A stretch of DNA of 64,000 nt from the NCBI GenBank assembly GCA_001692895.1, contig KV748199.1, forward strand, positions 992,001-1,056,000, read 5' to 3'. Positions 12,556-23,545 of this stretch are shown one piece after another. The position numbers and the translations under genes were made by a program. The notes beneath the pieces are model-generated. The model saw nothing but the letters and a program-made list of their open reading frames with translations, did no database searches and was not told the origin of the DNA. Each line of letters begins with the position of its first letter. Within the stretch, counting starts at the first letter, position 1. Source of the stretch: Cenococcum geophilum 1.58. Its lineage: Eukaryota; Ascomycota; Dothideomycetes; Gloniales; Gloniaceae.

Positions 12556-12789
12556 CAGTATCTGATTTAATTCGGGGGAGAGGTCGGCCCGATCGAAGGC
12601 TCTAATTGATCCAGGTCGTTCTCTATGGCCGTTCGCTAGCTGTACATTCGAACGGTAGTCGTCTAGGGTGCCTCCCTAGGAGGCCTTGATACGATTCGGT
12701 AATGGGCCAATATCAAATTCGATTAATCGATCAATTGAATCGTTCGTGGTCTTCGCTAGCTGGTTATTCGAAAGGTTGTCGTCTAGTTC

Positions 12790-12965
12790 TTATAACGGTC
12801 GTCTGGTTCTGGCGACGGTCGTCTGGTTCTGGCAACGGTCGTCTAGTTCTGGCGACGGTCGTCTAGTTCTGGCGACGGTCGTCTGGTTCTGGCGACGGTC
12901 GTCTAGTTCTGGTGACGATCGTCTGGTTCTAGCGACGGTCGTCTGGTTTTAGCAACGGTCCTCTA
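12790..12965 (+). repeat. 20-bp minisatellite in X1
   Basis: More than eight tandem copies of CGGTCGTCTGGTTCTGGCGA occur with few substitutions. A shorter, more diverged version occurs in X2 (about 16370-16460 and 16765-16830, complementary strand). Confidence 0.85.
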
Positions 12966-13554
12966 CTAGCTGCCGTTCTAGTGCCTCCTAAGGGAGGATG
13001 TAAGGAAGGGTAAAGAATAGGGTAACTGCAAAGGGGGTAACTTGGCAGAGGCATGTGTAGGCTATCGGGAATATAGCGGGGACCCGATAGCACTATGTGT
13101 CGCGCGCACGCGCACATAGGGTCGTGTCGCATTAGGGGGGAGGTATCCCATTAGGGGGGTATCACAGTGGGGAGGGTGTCGCATTGGGGGGGTGTGCATA
13201 GGAGGTGTCGCTTTGGGGGGGGGGGTTGGGAGAGGTGTCGCTTAGGGGTATCCTGTCATGAACCTGACAGGACGATCAGGAAAATTAAGGTCCTGCCAGG
13301 AGCCTGTCAGGAACGATCAGGAAATACTAGTTTCCTGTCAGGACCCTGACAGGACCGTAAGAGGACGATCAGGAAATTAAAGATCCTGCCAGGAGCCTGT
13401 TAGGACGACCAGAACAATCAGGAAAATCAAAATCCTGCCAGGAGCCTGCCAGGAGCCGGCCAGGAGTCTACCAGGACGATCAGGACCTCCAGGAAAGTCA
13501 AAATCCTGTCAGGAGGCCTCTAGGATCTTGGCACCCCAACAAAATGCTGATGTA

Positions 13555-14125
13555 GGACCTCTTCTACCGTTTCTTTTTTTGCCGTTTCTTCTTTTGTAAA
13601 GGGATTTTTTCCTACTAGGATTCTCTATATATAGTTCCCTATTCGCTTAACTTCTTCTTTTTCTTCTTCTTTTTCTTCTTTTAGCCCTTTATAGGCCTAA
13701 ACTAGGCTATCTAAAGCCTTTTATAGGTGTTGTTTTAGAGAAAGGAAAGGGAAAGGTACACTAGATATACTAGTAGGTATACTATCCGCAATAGTAGTTA
13801 GTTTTATTGTCTTTTTTATAGGTTTTTAGTTTTCTTTTTTAGGAGAAGACTAAGGATGTTTTTTTTTCTTCTATTCTAAATAGGCCAGAAGTAGGAGAGG
13901 GGGGAGAAAAAGTAAATATAAACTCTTTATCACTTATTTCTATAGGAGGTTTTTTTTTAGACTTATAAGTCTTTAGCATTTTGTATCTTATAGGGGGGTC
14001 TCCTAGTTTTTACTATTCTTATACCCTTTCTCCTTACTAATCCTACTAGAAGATTTCTGGGGAGATTAGGCTAAAAGGTAGTAGAAAAGCTAGCTCCTAT
14101 TTTATATTTTTAGTATTAGTAGTTG
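13555..14125 (-). pseudogene. LINE ORF1 relic, N-terminal part (continues 10570-11625)
   Basis: Minus-strand translation gives a highly charged Glu/Lys-rich segment around 13640-13700 followed by TKEETAKKETVEEVL at the X1 junction. On the other side of X1 the sense continues as VKGLVKEVRALRKEV-like residues. This is consistent with the coiled N-terminal region of a LINE gag protein interrupted by X1. Poly-purine tracts here make the alignment uncertain. Confidence 0.5.
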
Positions 14126-14747
14126 TCGGTATCACCCAAGTGCACTTAATTGGCCTATTAATCGTAGATTTATCTTGTTATCAATAGGTGTAGAAAGTAA
14201 AGGATTGTAAGGATCGCAGTGCCTAAGTAGGGGGCTGATGAGTTATTATAAGGATGACTAATTAGAGACATTGTAACCACGTAACCTCTATCCATATATT
14301 CCGACACTAGCAGTTCTTTCTTTATGCTTGTGGCGCTGCAGGAAGGCAGCAAGGTGTTGGTTTAGCTGGAGGTGGAAGCAGCAACAGTCTGTTTAGGTAG
14401 TAGTACGGTACCAGCGGCGGTAGTGATAGTGGTCAAGCGTAGAGCTTGTCTATTAGTCGGTCGGTTAATCGTAGGCGTATAGGCACGATCATTTGGTCGG
14501 TAGATCGCAGGCGTACAGGCACGATCATTCGGTCGGTAGATCGTAGGCGTACAGGCATGATCATTTGGTTGGTAGATCGCAGGCGTACAGGCGCGATCAG
14601 TATCGTAATAGCAGGCATAGCGGCGCTATCGGTTTGTCGATGGCATGTGGCAGTACGGTGCTAGCGCAGGTGGATTGTAGGCGTAACGGCACAATCGTTT
14701 GATCGGTAGAACGTGACCACATAACCTCTGTCTATATATTCCAACAA
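14126..14747. other. Unclassified spacer with a minisatellite and 34-bp direct repeats
   Basis: A 34-bp imperfect direct repeat (GTAACCACGTAACCTCTATC type) lies at 14273-14306 and 14713-14746. The second copy abuts the first recognisable base of Gypsy C. Between them is a 36-bp minisatellite. Open frames on both strands here are products of the 36-bp periodicity and are not called as genes. Confidence 0.5.
14456..14612. repeat. 36-bp minisatellite, about 4.3 copies
   Basis: The unit is built around GGTCGGTAGATCGCAGGCGT followed by ACAGGCACGATCATT and one variable base. Copies differ by a few transitions. A diverged half-unit recurs at 14665-14710. Confidence 0.85.
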
Positions 14748-15657
14748 TTACTTCCCTAACAACTAAGCCAAGATGGCCTATATCTTCGGCTATACTAGCG
14801 GAGACGCCTAAACGTACCTATATCCGCGATATGCTATAGACTTAGTAAACCCTTTTGTCTTAAAAGAAGAAATAATTAACTACCTATCTTCTATTTATAA
14901 GGACCCTTTTAAGGTATAAAACGCCCGTCTTAATTATAAAAGCCTAAATATAAAAATAATGGAGACCTTTTTAGCCTTTTAAATCCGCTTTTTATACTTA
15001 GCCGGCTAAGCCTAAATTCCCTATAAAGACTTAATACTAGACCTATAGCGCGCTATACTACTAGTTTTTACTACTATATAGACGTTAAAGGTACTTATAG
15101 ACTACTGTCTAGCTATTAACTAAGGCCTCTATTAAATTAAGGCATAAGCTAAGTGGTATAAAGCTAGAAACTCTTTAAACTAGACTATAAGTTCTATAAG
15201 AACGGCCCATAATGCCCTAGCATAATCTATAACTCCTATATTTCCTATTATATAGCTTACCGCTAAACTAGTAGCTAGTTATATAGCTAGTCCTACCACG
15301 GGCCTAGTATATACTTAGCCTATATATAGTAACCCCTATAGATAAGCCCTTAGTAATTAAGGAGCTTGCTTTTTACATAGCTAAAAAAACTACTTTATAA
15401 AGAACTGCCTAATAGCGGTAAAGATAAATAAGGTCCTATTAATTTAGGAGGATAATATAGAGTTAGAAAAGGAGGAACTTTAAAGGAAGACTTCTATCTA
15501 GGGTTAAAAGGGATTAATATATTATATGTTAATCTAGGTTAACTAGTTAGTAAAAGAAGCTATACTATTCCTTATACTTTATTCCGTAATAGATATTAAG
15601 TTTTAACCTCTGCTTTAGCTAACTTAGGAGTAAATATTTTTACCTTAATTAATATAA
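14748..15657 (+). mobile_element. Gypsy copy C, 5'-truncated gag portion
   Basis: From about 14748 the plus strand matches the gag region of Gypsy B (reverse complement of about 37150-38000), including a frame reading AYIFGY and LVNPFVLKEEIINYLSSIYK. A CCHC-type knuckle is degenerate near 15365-15420. The 5' LTR and gag N-terminus are absent. Element X2 interrupts the copy at 15658. Confidence 0.8.
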
Positions 15658-17724
15658 CATCAGCATTTTGTTGGGGTGCCAAGATCCTGGAGGCCTCCTG
15701 CCAGGATTATGATTTTCCTAATCGTCCTGGTCGTCCTGACAGGCTCCTGACAGGCTCCTGTCAGGAGCCACCAGGATCTTGATCGTCCTAATTGTCCTGA
15801 CAGGCTCCTACCAGGATCTTTGATTTTCCTAATCGTCCTGTCAGGCTCCTAACAGGAAACTAGTATTTCCTAATCGTCCTGACAGGCTCCTGACAGGAAA
15901 CTAGTATTTCCTGACCGTCCTGTCAGGTTCCTGGCAGGATACCCCCCCAAAGCAACACCCTATGCACACCCCTCAAGCCACACTACTAAGGCTCTGCACG
16001 AGGCTCTGCACGAAGCTCTACACAAAGCTCTGCACGAAGCTCTACACGAAGCTCTGCACGAAGCTCTACACAAAGCTCTGCACGAAGCTCTACAGAAGCT
16101 CTACACGAAGCTCTACACGAAGCTCTGCACGAAGCTCTACAGAAGCTCTGCACGAAGCTCTGCACGAAGCTCTGCACGAAGCTCTACACGGGGCTCTACA
16201 CGAAGCTCTACACGAAGCTCCGCATGACACATATTACTATTAGGTCCCCGCTATATTCCCGATAGCCTACACGTGCCTCTGCCAAGTTACCCCTTGGTAG
16301 CCACCTTATTTTTTACCCTTCCTTATATCCTTTCTACCTTAGGAGGCACTAGAACGGCAGCCAGCAGAGGACCGTTGCTAAAACCAGACGACTGTTGCCA
16401 GAACTAGACAACCGTTGCTAGAATGAGATGACCGTCCTAGAGCTAGACGACCGTTTGAACGACTAGCCAGTAAACACCACAAACGATTTAATTAATCGAT
16501 CGAATTGAACTAGAGCTTTAATATCGGCCTATTACCGAATCGAATTAAGGCCTCCTAGGGAGGCACCCCAGATAACTACCGTTTGAATATATAGCTAGTA
16601 AACGGCTATAGAGAACGATTCGAATCAATTAGAGCCTTCGATTAGGCCGACTCCTCCCCTAAATTAAACCAAACACTAATGTAGGCAGGCAGGCAGGCAG
16701 GCAGGTAGATAGGTAGGTAGGTAGGCAGATAGGTAAGTAGGTAGGCAGGTAGGTAGGCAGGTAGGAGAGGACCGTCGCTAGAACTAGAGACCGTCGCTAA
16801 AACTAGACGACCGTCGCCAAAGCTAGACGATAATCGTTTAAACGACCAGCCGGCGAACACTACGATTAATTTAATCGATCGATCGAATTGAACCAGAGCC
16901 TTAATATTATCCTATTACCGAATTAAATCGAATTAAGGCCTCTTAGGGAGGCACCCTAGACGACTACCGTTTAAATATATAGCCAGCGAACGCCTATAGA
17001 GAATGATTCGAATTAATACAATTAATCGCAATCGAATTAATACGATCAATCGACCAATTGAATTAAGCAGAGCCTTTGATCGGGCCGACCTCTCCCCTAA
17101 ATTATAGATATAGACAGGTAGGTATAGACAAGTAGGCATAATAGGCACAGATAGGTAGGTATAGATAGGTAGGACGGTCAGACAGGTAGGACAAGCAGGC
17201 AGGCAGGTACTAGGCCTAGTTAGGAAATTAGTATACGGCCGGCGGATTATCGGGAACACCGCTAATTGACGGTTTGGAGCCTATGCAAGAGCTTTACCCC
17301 TCGTCTCCTTAATTAATTACTTGACGCCCGAGTAGACACAAACACAGACATAGATATAGGTGGTAGGTAGGAAGGATCGATTTAGATTATTTAAATTGCT
17401 TAAAGCATCGTGTACATAGAATAGGGCCTAAAATTAACCTAAATTATATATTTTAACTGCTATAAATACTGGAGTATTAATATACCTTATTTTGAAATCT
17501 AGAGTTTTAATTATTTTAATTACCCTAATTGTCCTAATTGTCCTAATTGCCCTAATGGTCCTGATGGTCCTGGAGGTCCGTTTGGTCTGTTTGGTCCGGG
17601 CGGCCTCCTAATAGGCTCCTGATAGGAAACCGAGTGTGAGGGTCTCCTGGAGATCCTAGCAGCCCTAACAGGAGCTATTAGGAGCCTGTCAGTACTATTA
17701 GGAGGCATGAACATTTTCCTGATG
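15658..17724 (-). mobile_element. Element X2: inverted second copy of X (2.07 kb)
   Basis: It starts with the reverse complement of the X1 3' end (CATCAGCATTTTGTTGGGGT) and ends with the complement of the X1 5' end (GGCATGAACATTTTCCTGATG). Both ends are rich in CCTGACAGG-type palindromes, and CCTG and 20-bp repeat tracts follow in the same order as in X1. It differs by a long 12-bp array that is absent from X1, and shows more CpA-to-TpA change. Gypsy C resumes in register after it when compared with Gypsy B, so it is a true insertion. Confidence 0.8.
15985..16222. repeat. 12-bp minisatellite in X2, about 20 copies
   Basis: The unit CACGAAGCTCTR is repeated with a few 9-bp and variant units. 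The multiple-of-three unit produces repetitive open frames on both strands (Thr-Lys-Leu-Tyr/Cys-type and Arg-Ala-Ser/Glu-Leu-type), which are not credible genes. Confidence 0.9.
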
Positions 17725-17739
17725 AAAGTGCGCTATAAA

Positions 17740-20700
17740 ACTAGCTAACTTTTTAAATATACCCCTTGGAGAATTGCCTAAACTAATTCTTATTTACGGG
17801 TATAACGGATAGATAGGGCTACCTATTATAACTATCTTGCGGATCTACCTCCGCGTTAATAGATAAAGGTAGTATAATATCCCCTTTCTTATTATAGACC
17901 TTAAAAGCTATAATATAATCTTAGGGAGAAAATAGCTAGCCTATTTAGGCTTATAGCTTAATATATAGAACAGACAGCTTATCTAGCCTAAAACTATACC
18001 CCTAACGCCTTCCTTTATAAAAGAAATTAGCATTATAATAGAAAACCTTATACAGCCGTAGATAAACACCACTTATTAAACTAATACTATACAAAGGGAC
18101 CAGGCTTTTAAGAAAGATATATAGCTTAATTGGTAATGGATCTGTATACTACGCCGCCCATAGACTACCTATATTATACCACCCGTACTAGAAATTAAAA
18201 TTTTTAGTAATAAGCTAGCTAAGCTCCCTATAGGGAACTTAGGCCCTATATAGCTACTAAGAGTAGTAAGGAATATTAGATACTATACTAAACTAATAGA
18301 TTAGAGGGATAACTTGCGGAAGATAGAATAGGAGCTAAAAAAGATTATAAACCCTAAACTATAAATATAGTCCGGTAAACAGCTATAAGGAAACCTACGG
18401 ACCTCCTACTAGTTAATATTTACTATATTAGCGCTATAGGATTTTACCAAAACTTAGTTCAGCCGAATACTGCTGCCTTTATAACTAGCTTATATAAAAT
18501 TAATTAAATAATTAAAGAAAAAGAAACCCTAGTTTAAGAAGAAGGCAAGCTTATAGATAAGGAGCTAGTAGAACAGAAACTGCCCTAAAAACACCAGAAA
18601 TTTAAGGATATATTCTCTAAGGCAGCATCTAATATACTTCCACTGTACTAACTATATTACTATAAGATTAAGATTAAACTAGGCAAGGAAGATACTCTTA
18701 GCTTTAGCCCCCTTAACCACTAATCTACTACTAAGTTATAAGCCACTAAATAATACCTTGTTAATAACTTAAATAAGGGCTTTATTAAACCTAGTTAAGT
18801 CCCTTTTACCTTACCTATTCTTTTTATAAAAAAGCTAAATAGAGGAATTTGTTTCTATATTAACTATTATAAGCTAAATAGTATAACCCGCAAAGACCGC
18901 TATCCACTGCCCCTACTTAAAGAGACTTTAGCTTAAATAAGTAGGGCTAAGGTTTTTATAAAGCTGGATATTTATTAAGCCTTTTATTAAATTAGGATAG
19001 ACCCTAAATCTAAAAACCTTACTATATTTTAAACCTATTACGAAACGTATAAATATAAGGTACTTATATTTAGACTAACTAATAGACTAGCTACGTACTA
19101 GTGGTATATAAATAATATACTCTTTAACTACCTTAACGACTTCTATATAGCCTACCTAGATAATATTATAATTTACTTTAAGAATAAGCTAGAATATAAG
19201 GTTCTATAACGGCTCTATAAAGCTAGCATCTAGGCTAATATTAAGAAATTAGAATTTAGTGTTAAATATATAAAGTACCTAGGATTTATTATTAGTATAA
19301 ACGAAATTAAGGTAAACCTAGAAAAGATAGCTGTAATTAACTAGTAGGAACCCTTACGGACTGTAAAAGGAATATAGTTATTCTTAGGCTTCTATAACTT
19401 CTACTAACGCTTTATTAAAAACTATAGTAGGATTACTTAGCCCCTTAACCGCCTTACCTAAAAGAACTAACCTTTTTACTTTAACACTATATATAGGCAG
19501 GCCTTTAATAAGCTTAAGAAACGGCTAATCTCCGCTTTATTACTTGCCTACTTTTACCTAAAACGGCCCTTAATTCTAGAAACTGATGCCTCTAATAGCG
19601 TTATAGCTAGCGTCTTTTCCTAAAAGCAAATAGACGGAGAATAGCACCCTATTGTATACTATTTAAAGACTATAATAGCTATTAAGCTAAACTACCCTAT
19701 CCATAATAAAGAAATGCTAGCTATTATATTTAGCTTTTAGCACTAGCGCGTATAGCTAGAGGGGACCCCTAAGCTAATTTAGGTAGTTTTGGATTATAAG
19801 GCCCTAGAATACTTTATAATAACTAAGGCCCTTATAGCCCGGCAAGCGCACTAAGCGGATATTTTATCCTAGTTTAATTTCCTAATTATATATAGGCTAG
19901 GCGCTACTAACCGTGCGGACGCCCTTATAAGGCGTAAATAGGACCTAGATAACTAGACGGCTATAAAGATCTTATTACGGACCAAGATATTACTACAACT
20001 AGAGCACCTTAACCCCTAGATAAAAGTAGAACTAAATACCAACTCTTTAAACGCCGAGATATATCCTATAAACCCCTTAGGACTTAACTTTATTAATAAA
20101 CTGCTATAGATAAACCGTACGGCCCCTTCTCTATAGAAGTACCGTAAAAAGGCAAAGAACGATACTAGCCTATGGTCCCTTAAAAATGGATTACTTAAGC
20201 ACTAGGAACGGCTAGTAGTAGTAAAGGAATAGAATTTACGGACTTAGCTTATTACCAAAGCATATACCTAGGTCTCTATAGCCCACCCTAGAAAGAATAA
20301 GACCCGTAAGATTATTAGTAACTAATACTACTAGCCCGGAATAGTAATAGATATTAACCGTTATATACGGAACTGTAATAACTGCTGTAGGTCTATAATT
20401 CTACGAGATAAGACCCTAGGACTATTAAAACCCCTTCCAATACCCAACTGCCCCTAGTAATATATCTCTATAGATTTCTATAAACTACCTCTATACCGTA
20501 ACGGATACAATATAGTTATAATTCTAGTTAACCGCTTTAGCAAACGCCCGTTCTTAATCCCCTATTATAAAAATATTAATACTAAAGAGGCGGCCTAACT
20601 ATATATCTACTATGTTTACTAAATCTACAGACCGCTAGATACTATTATATCCGATTAAGGGCCGTAGTTTATATTAGCCTTCTAGAATAAGTTTACCCGG

Positions 20701-21640
20701 GTCCAGGTATTAGGCTAAAGCTTTTTATAGTATACTACCCTTAGATAAATGGCTAGATAAAGATTATGAATTAATATTTAGACTAGAGACTCTAGCCTTT
20801 TATTAACTACTTCTAGGATAACTAGGCTAAACTACTACCCCTAATAGACTATACCTAAGCGACCCTACCCCACAACTCTACTAGATTTTCCCCTATTTAA
20901 CTAGAAATAGGCTACTTACCCTATATAAGCTTTAACTAGAAAAGACTAAAAGGACCCCAGACTATATATAAGAAACTATCCTATAAGGAAGCCTAGCAGT
21001 ACGCTAAGCGCTTAAAAGAAGCCTAAATAGTAACCCGGATAAACCTAGGAAAAGCCTAAAAATTAATAAAATAGCAGGCGAATAAGCATAGGCGCGAGCC
21101 TAACTTTACTATAGGTAATATAGTCTAGGTTATAACAAAGAACTAAAAAACGGAACGGCCTAGCTATAAGCTAGACTATTAGATAGCAGGACCGTATAAG
21201 GTTTTTAAAAAGATAGGCAACTTATATAAAGTAAAGCTCCCGGATTTAATTAAGGTCTACCCTATTTTCTTACCGGATAAGCTATAAAAAGCCGCAAATA
21301 ACCTATTACCTAGATAAAAGAATGAACCACCCCTACCAATTTAAGTCAATGGCGATAATAAATAGGAAATTAAAGAAATACTAACCTNTAAACTAGTAAG
21401 GAAAACGCTAAAGTACCGCGTTAGTTAGAAAGGCTATAACCTAGACCCTACCTAGTACCCTATATAGAACTTTATTAGCAGTCCCTATAAGCTTTAAAAA
21501 TTCTATAGCCGTTACCCTAATAAACCAGGACCCCTAAAGTACCTAGACGAGTAAATAGAGTGCTAGCATTATAAAGATAATAAGCTACTAGAAGAACATA
21601 AGGATAAGAACGCCCTATAGGTGTAATACGGATATATAAA
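17740..21640 (+). pseudogene. Degenerate Gypsy C pol (protease-RT-RNase H-integrase-chromodomain)
   Basis: RT lies at about 18790-19330 (ILFIKKLNRGICFYINYYKL; catalytic box AYLDNIIIY, with the second Asp changed to Asn). RNase H lies at about 19540-19950, and integrase from about 20250 (RYIRNCNNC-like zinc region, then ISIDFYKLPL) to 21150. The C-terminal chromodomain lies at about 21380-21560. Stops are mainly TAG/TAA at former Gln/Trp codons. Chromodomains of this family are thought to guide integration to heterochromatin, which fits the local clustering of insertions. Confidence 0.85.
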
Positions 21641-21660
21641 GCCTAAGGACAGGCTTTACT

Positions 21661-21677
21661 AAAGGGGGGGGGGGGGG
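21661..21677 (+). other. Polypurine tract of Gypsy C
   Basis: An AAAG followed by a long G run lies immediately before TAA and the LTR start. It would prime plus-strand DNA synthesis. Confidence 0.75.
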
Positions 21678-21680
21678 TAA

Positions 21681-21932
21681 TGTCACGGCACTAGCAGAAC
21701 TTGGTAGAACTTAGTTAGCAAAACTTAGCAGAACTTAGTTAGCAGAACTTAGCAGAACTTCGCGGTTACGTAACTAGAGGACCGTATATAAGAACCCTAC
21801 TTTAACCAGCGCTGCTCTTCTTCTCCTTTCCTTTCTTTAGCTTTAGATCCTCGTTTATAGACAATCCAATCATACAGGCTTGCATACGCCCTTCTTGCTA
21901 TACTTATGCTTTAATTAACTAAGTCGTTAACA
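21681..21932 (+). repeat. 3' LTR of Gypsy C (252 bp)
   Basis: The LTR runs from TGTCACGGCACTAGCAGAAC to AAGTCGTTAACA. It is homologous to the 212-bp LTRs of Gypsy B and longer because a GAACTTAGCA-type unit is repeated near its start. A TATA-like TATATAAGAACCC lies inside. Confidence 0.88.
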
Positions 21933-22514
21933 AATATTAGGAGTTAAATTACTACGGTATATATTTAACTTAATACTATACCAAGACCCGCAATATAGCT
22001 TTAACCTATAGGGGCTTAAAGCTAGGGGGGTATGTTAATCCAGATCGGGTTTCCTTACCGCTATCTTACTATTATTTTACTACCAACTTTAATGCCTAGT
22101 ACCCTATATCTTACCACCTGTTTCTATTACCTATTTTATCGCAGTTGCCTATAGTATTTAACTTAGTTACTTAGACCTATTTTATGTATATAGAGAGCTT
22201 CTAAAGCCCTCGTTAATAGATAGAGTTCTTATTCTTTTCTTATAATCGGTACACGGACTACTAATCGACAAATATTTAGAAAGTGACCTTTGCGTTAACT
22301 TCCCGTGTTATAGCAGCAATTTTTATTAAGTAATTAAATAATAATTTGCAGATCTATATATACTGCCATCGTTCTATTAAGGGGTATAAATATTACTTAG
22401 GTAGTTATAATACACTAATAGATCTATTACTATTATAGTACTAAGTTAGTCTCCTAGGCTATTAACTTAGAATAATAATTTTTTTATATGTCCTACCCAA
22501 CAGCCTAGACTTAC
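21933..22514. other. AT-rich anonymous DNA
   Basis: I recognise no gene, domain or repeat here. It lies between the Gypsy C LTR and a separate retroelement fragment. Confidence 0.5.
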
Positions 22515-22911
22515 CGCGCGGTACTTTACTAGCTTATTGGCTTCTTTTTATAAGAATATATCTAGGTGTTTATAGTAATCTACTAGTACTTTTATAGCAG
22601 GGTTAGTATGCTTCTTTAGTACTAAGGCTTTTTTAATATTAGCTATTGTAACAGCGAAGACCGTATATTTAGGTTTCTTGGCAAGTCGTCTAGTATGTAT
22701 GTATATTCCGCCATCTCCACAAGGGTGTGGCCGGAACGGGTCGGCCACCCTCCCTGCTAGCGCAGGCAACGCGCCACCAGACGTAAGCTGAATTCTGCCC
22801 AGCCTAGCCCAAGAATAACTCATGCGTCAACTGGCGAAGTACATACTACGTCACAGTCAAGTAACGTAGCTGACCGGGAAGCGAGCCACCCCACGAAGCG
22901 GGCCACATACA
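22515..22911 (-). mobile_element. LTR plus pol-linker fragment of another retrotransposon
   Basis: On the minus strand the segment starts TGTATGTGGCCCGCTTCGTG (22911 downward), an LTR-like, GC-normal sequence. It runs at about 22690 into a frame with RRLAKKPKYTVFAVTIANI followed by EKAL-type residues and YYKHLDIF, the linker before RT in fungal Gypsy polyproteins. The 91-residue open frame at 22548-22823 is this fusion of LTR and pol and not a host gene. It abuts the NRAMP pseudogene and probably truncated it. Confidence 0.65.
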
Positions 22912-22928
22912 GGTGATATTTGATCAAT

Positions 22929-23545
22929 TTATAATAAAATCAACAATGAGCTTATATATATTCCAAATAGGCCAGCACATCCAGCTACAAGAGGAATGTG
23001 GAGAAGGAGATTCAATGCAATGGCGGACCCAACAACCTAATCCTATTAACGCCACCAGGGCAAATAACGAGAAAAGAATTGCTCACCTCAGCGATATCTG
23101 TTGCGATGATGGCCGACTCTGCAAGGACGTATAGGATGATCGTAAGCCACTTTGGAAGATGAGCCTGACAATTCTTAGCCAGATTGAGACCGGTGACGCT
23201 TCCCAACTTGATGCTGAGAGACTGTAAGAAGATGGCGAATATGTTAGATATCAGGACTATGAATAGGAGAGCGAATTTGGTTTCAGCACCCGCCGCAACA
23301 TCTGTTGCATAATTCCCCTGATTAATATAAGCAACCGCTATCAGAAAACCCGGTCCAACGAACTTCGCGTACTTGATGCTAATTTGCAGCATCCGAAGGG
23401 AATAGCGAGTCAGAAAGGCTTTCTACGGAGCGTCTTTGCACTCTGTAGAGCTCTGGGCCCGCTTCCCATCGGAAGCCAGCTTTGCGACTGTCCGGGGTGG
23501 TTCCTATGGAGAATTGTGCACCTCTTCAGCGCCTGAGATTTGCAT
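22929..23545 (-). pseudogene. NRAMP-family divalent metal transporter, truncated and nonsense-mutated
   Basis: Family members move Mn2+/Fe2+ with protons across cell or vacuole membranes. Exon 1 (23545-23087, 153 codons from the ATG) ends in a stretch matching the first membrane segments: FVGPGFLIAVAYI, GNYATDVAAGAETK, SIKLGSVTGLNLAK and AIIATDIAEV. A 50-nt intron (23086-23037, GTGAGC...TTAG, phase 0) leads to exon 2, with VVGSAIALNLLLHIPLVAGC. Codons 14 and 41 are TAG, each explained by CAG to TAG. The metal-binding DPGN motif of helix 1 reads NQGN. After VAGCAG the similarity ends and a stop follows, close to an LTR at 22911, so most of the protein (usually 500-600 residues) is missing. The open reading from an internal Met at 23392 could still be translated, but not as a working transporter. 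Confidence 0.85.

Larger units (their letters stand above)
11626..13552 (+). mobile_element. Element X1: 1.9-kb non-coding TIR element
   Basis: The ends are ACATCAGCAAAATGTTTGTG (11625-11644) and, as reverse complement, ACATCAGCATTTTGTTGGGG. These are imperfect TIRs of about 24 bp starting CATCAGC, flanked by TA on both sides (11624-11625 and 13553-13554). Both subterminal regions are full of the palindrome CCTGACAGG/CCTGTCAGG. The interior has (CCTG)n tracts, a 20-bp minisatellite and a 9-bp array. Base composition differs sharply from the surrounding AT-rich LINE relic: CpA and TpG are retained. No transposase is visible, so it is probably non-autonomous. An inverted second copy lies at 15658-17724. 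Confidence 0.8.
17725..21932 (+). mobile_element. Gypsy copy C, remainder (protease to 3' LTR)
   Basis: This continues Gypsy C downstream of X2. It contains degenerate protease, RT, RNase H, integrase and chromodomain, a G-rich polypurine tract at 21661-21677, and the 3' LTR. It is the same family as Gypsy B and E. Confidence 0.88.

Noticed and set aside
14433-14664. Overlapping frames of 61 and 72 aa with Arg-Leu-Arg-Ser-Thr-Asp type repeats.
   Set aside because: They arise from the 36-bp minisatellite, open on both strands at once.
15962-16243. Open frames on both strands in X2 (93 aa plus, 63 aa minus) with repeated Thr-Lys-Leu and Arg-Ala-Ser motifs.
   Set aside because: They are produced by a 12-bp tandem array whose unit is a multiple of three; no independent coding signal.
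11620-17730. X1 and X2 both inserted in the loop of a CATCAG ... CTGATG hairpin with a 6-bp AAAATG duplication, suggesting a hairpin-targeting element.
   Set aside because: ACATCAGC and AAAATG can be read as the outermost part of the TIRs. With that reading X1 has a TA duplication, and comparison with Gypsy B places the host junction of X2 just outside CATCAG. The hairpin is simpler to explain as TIR.
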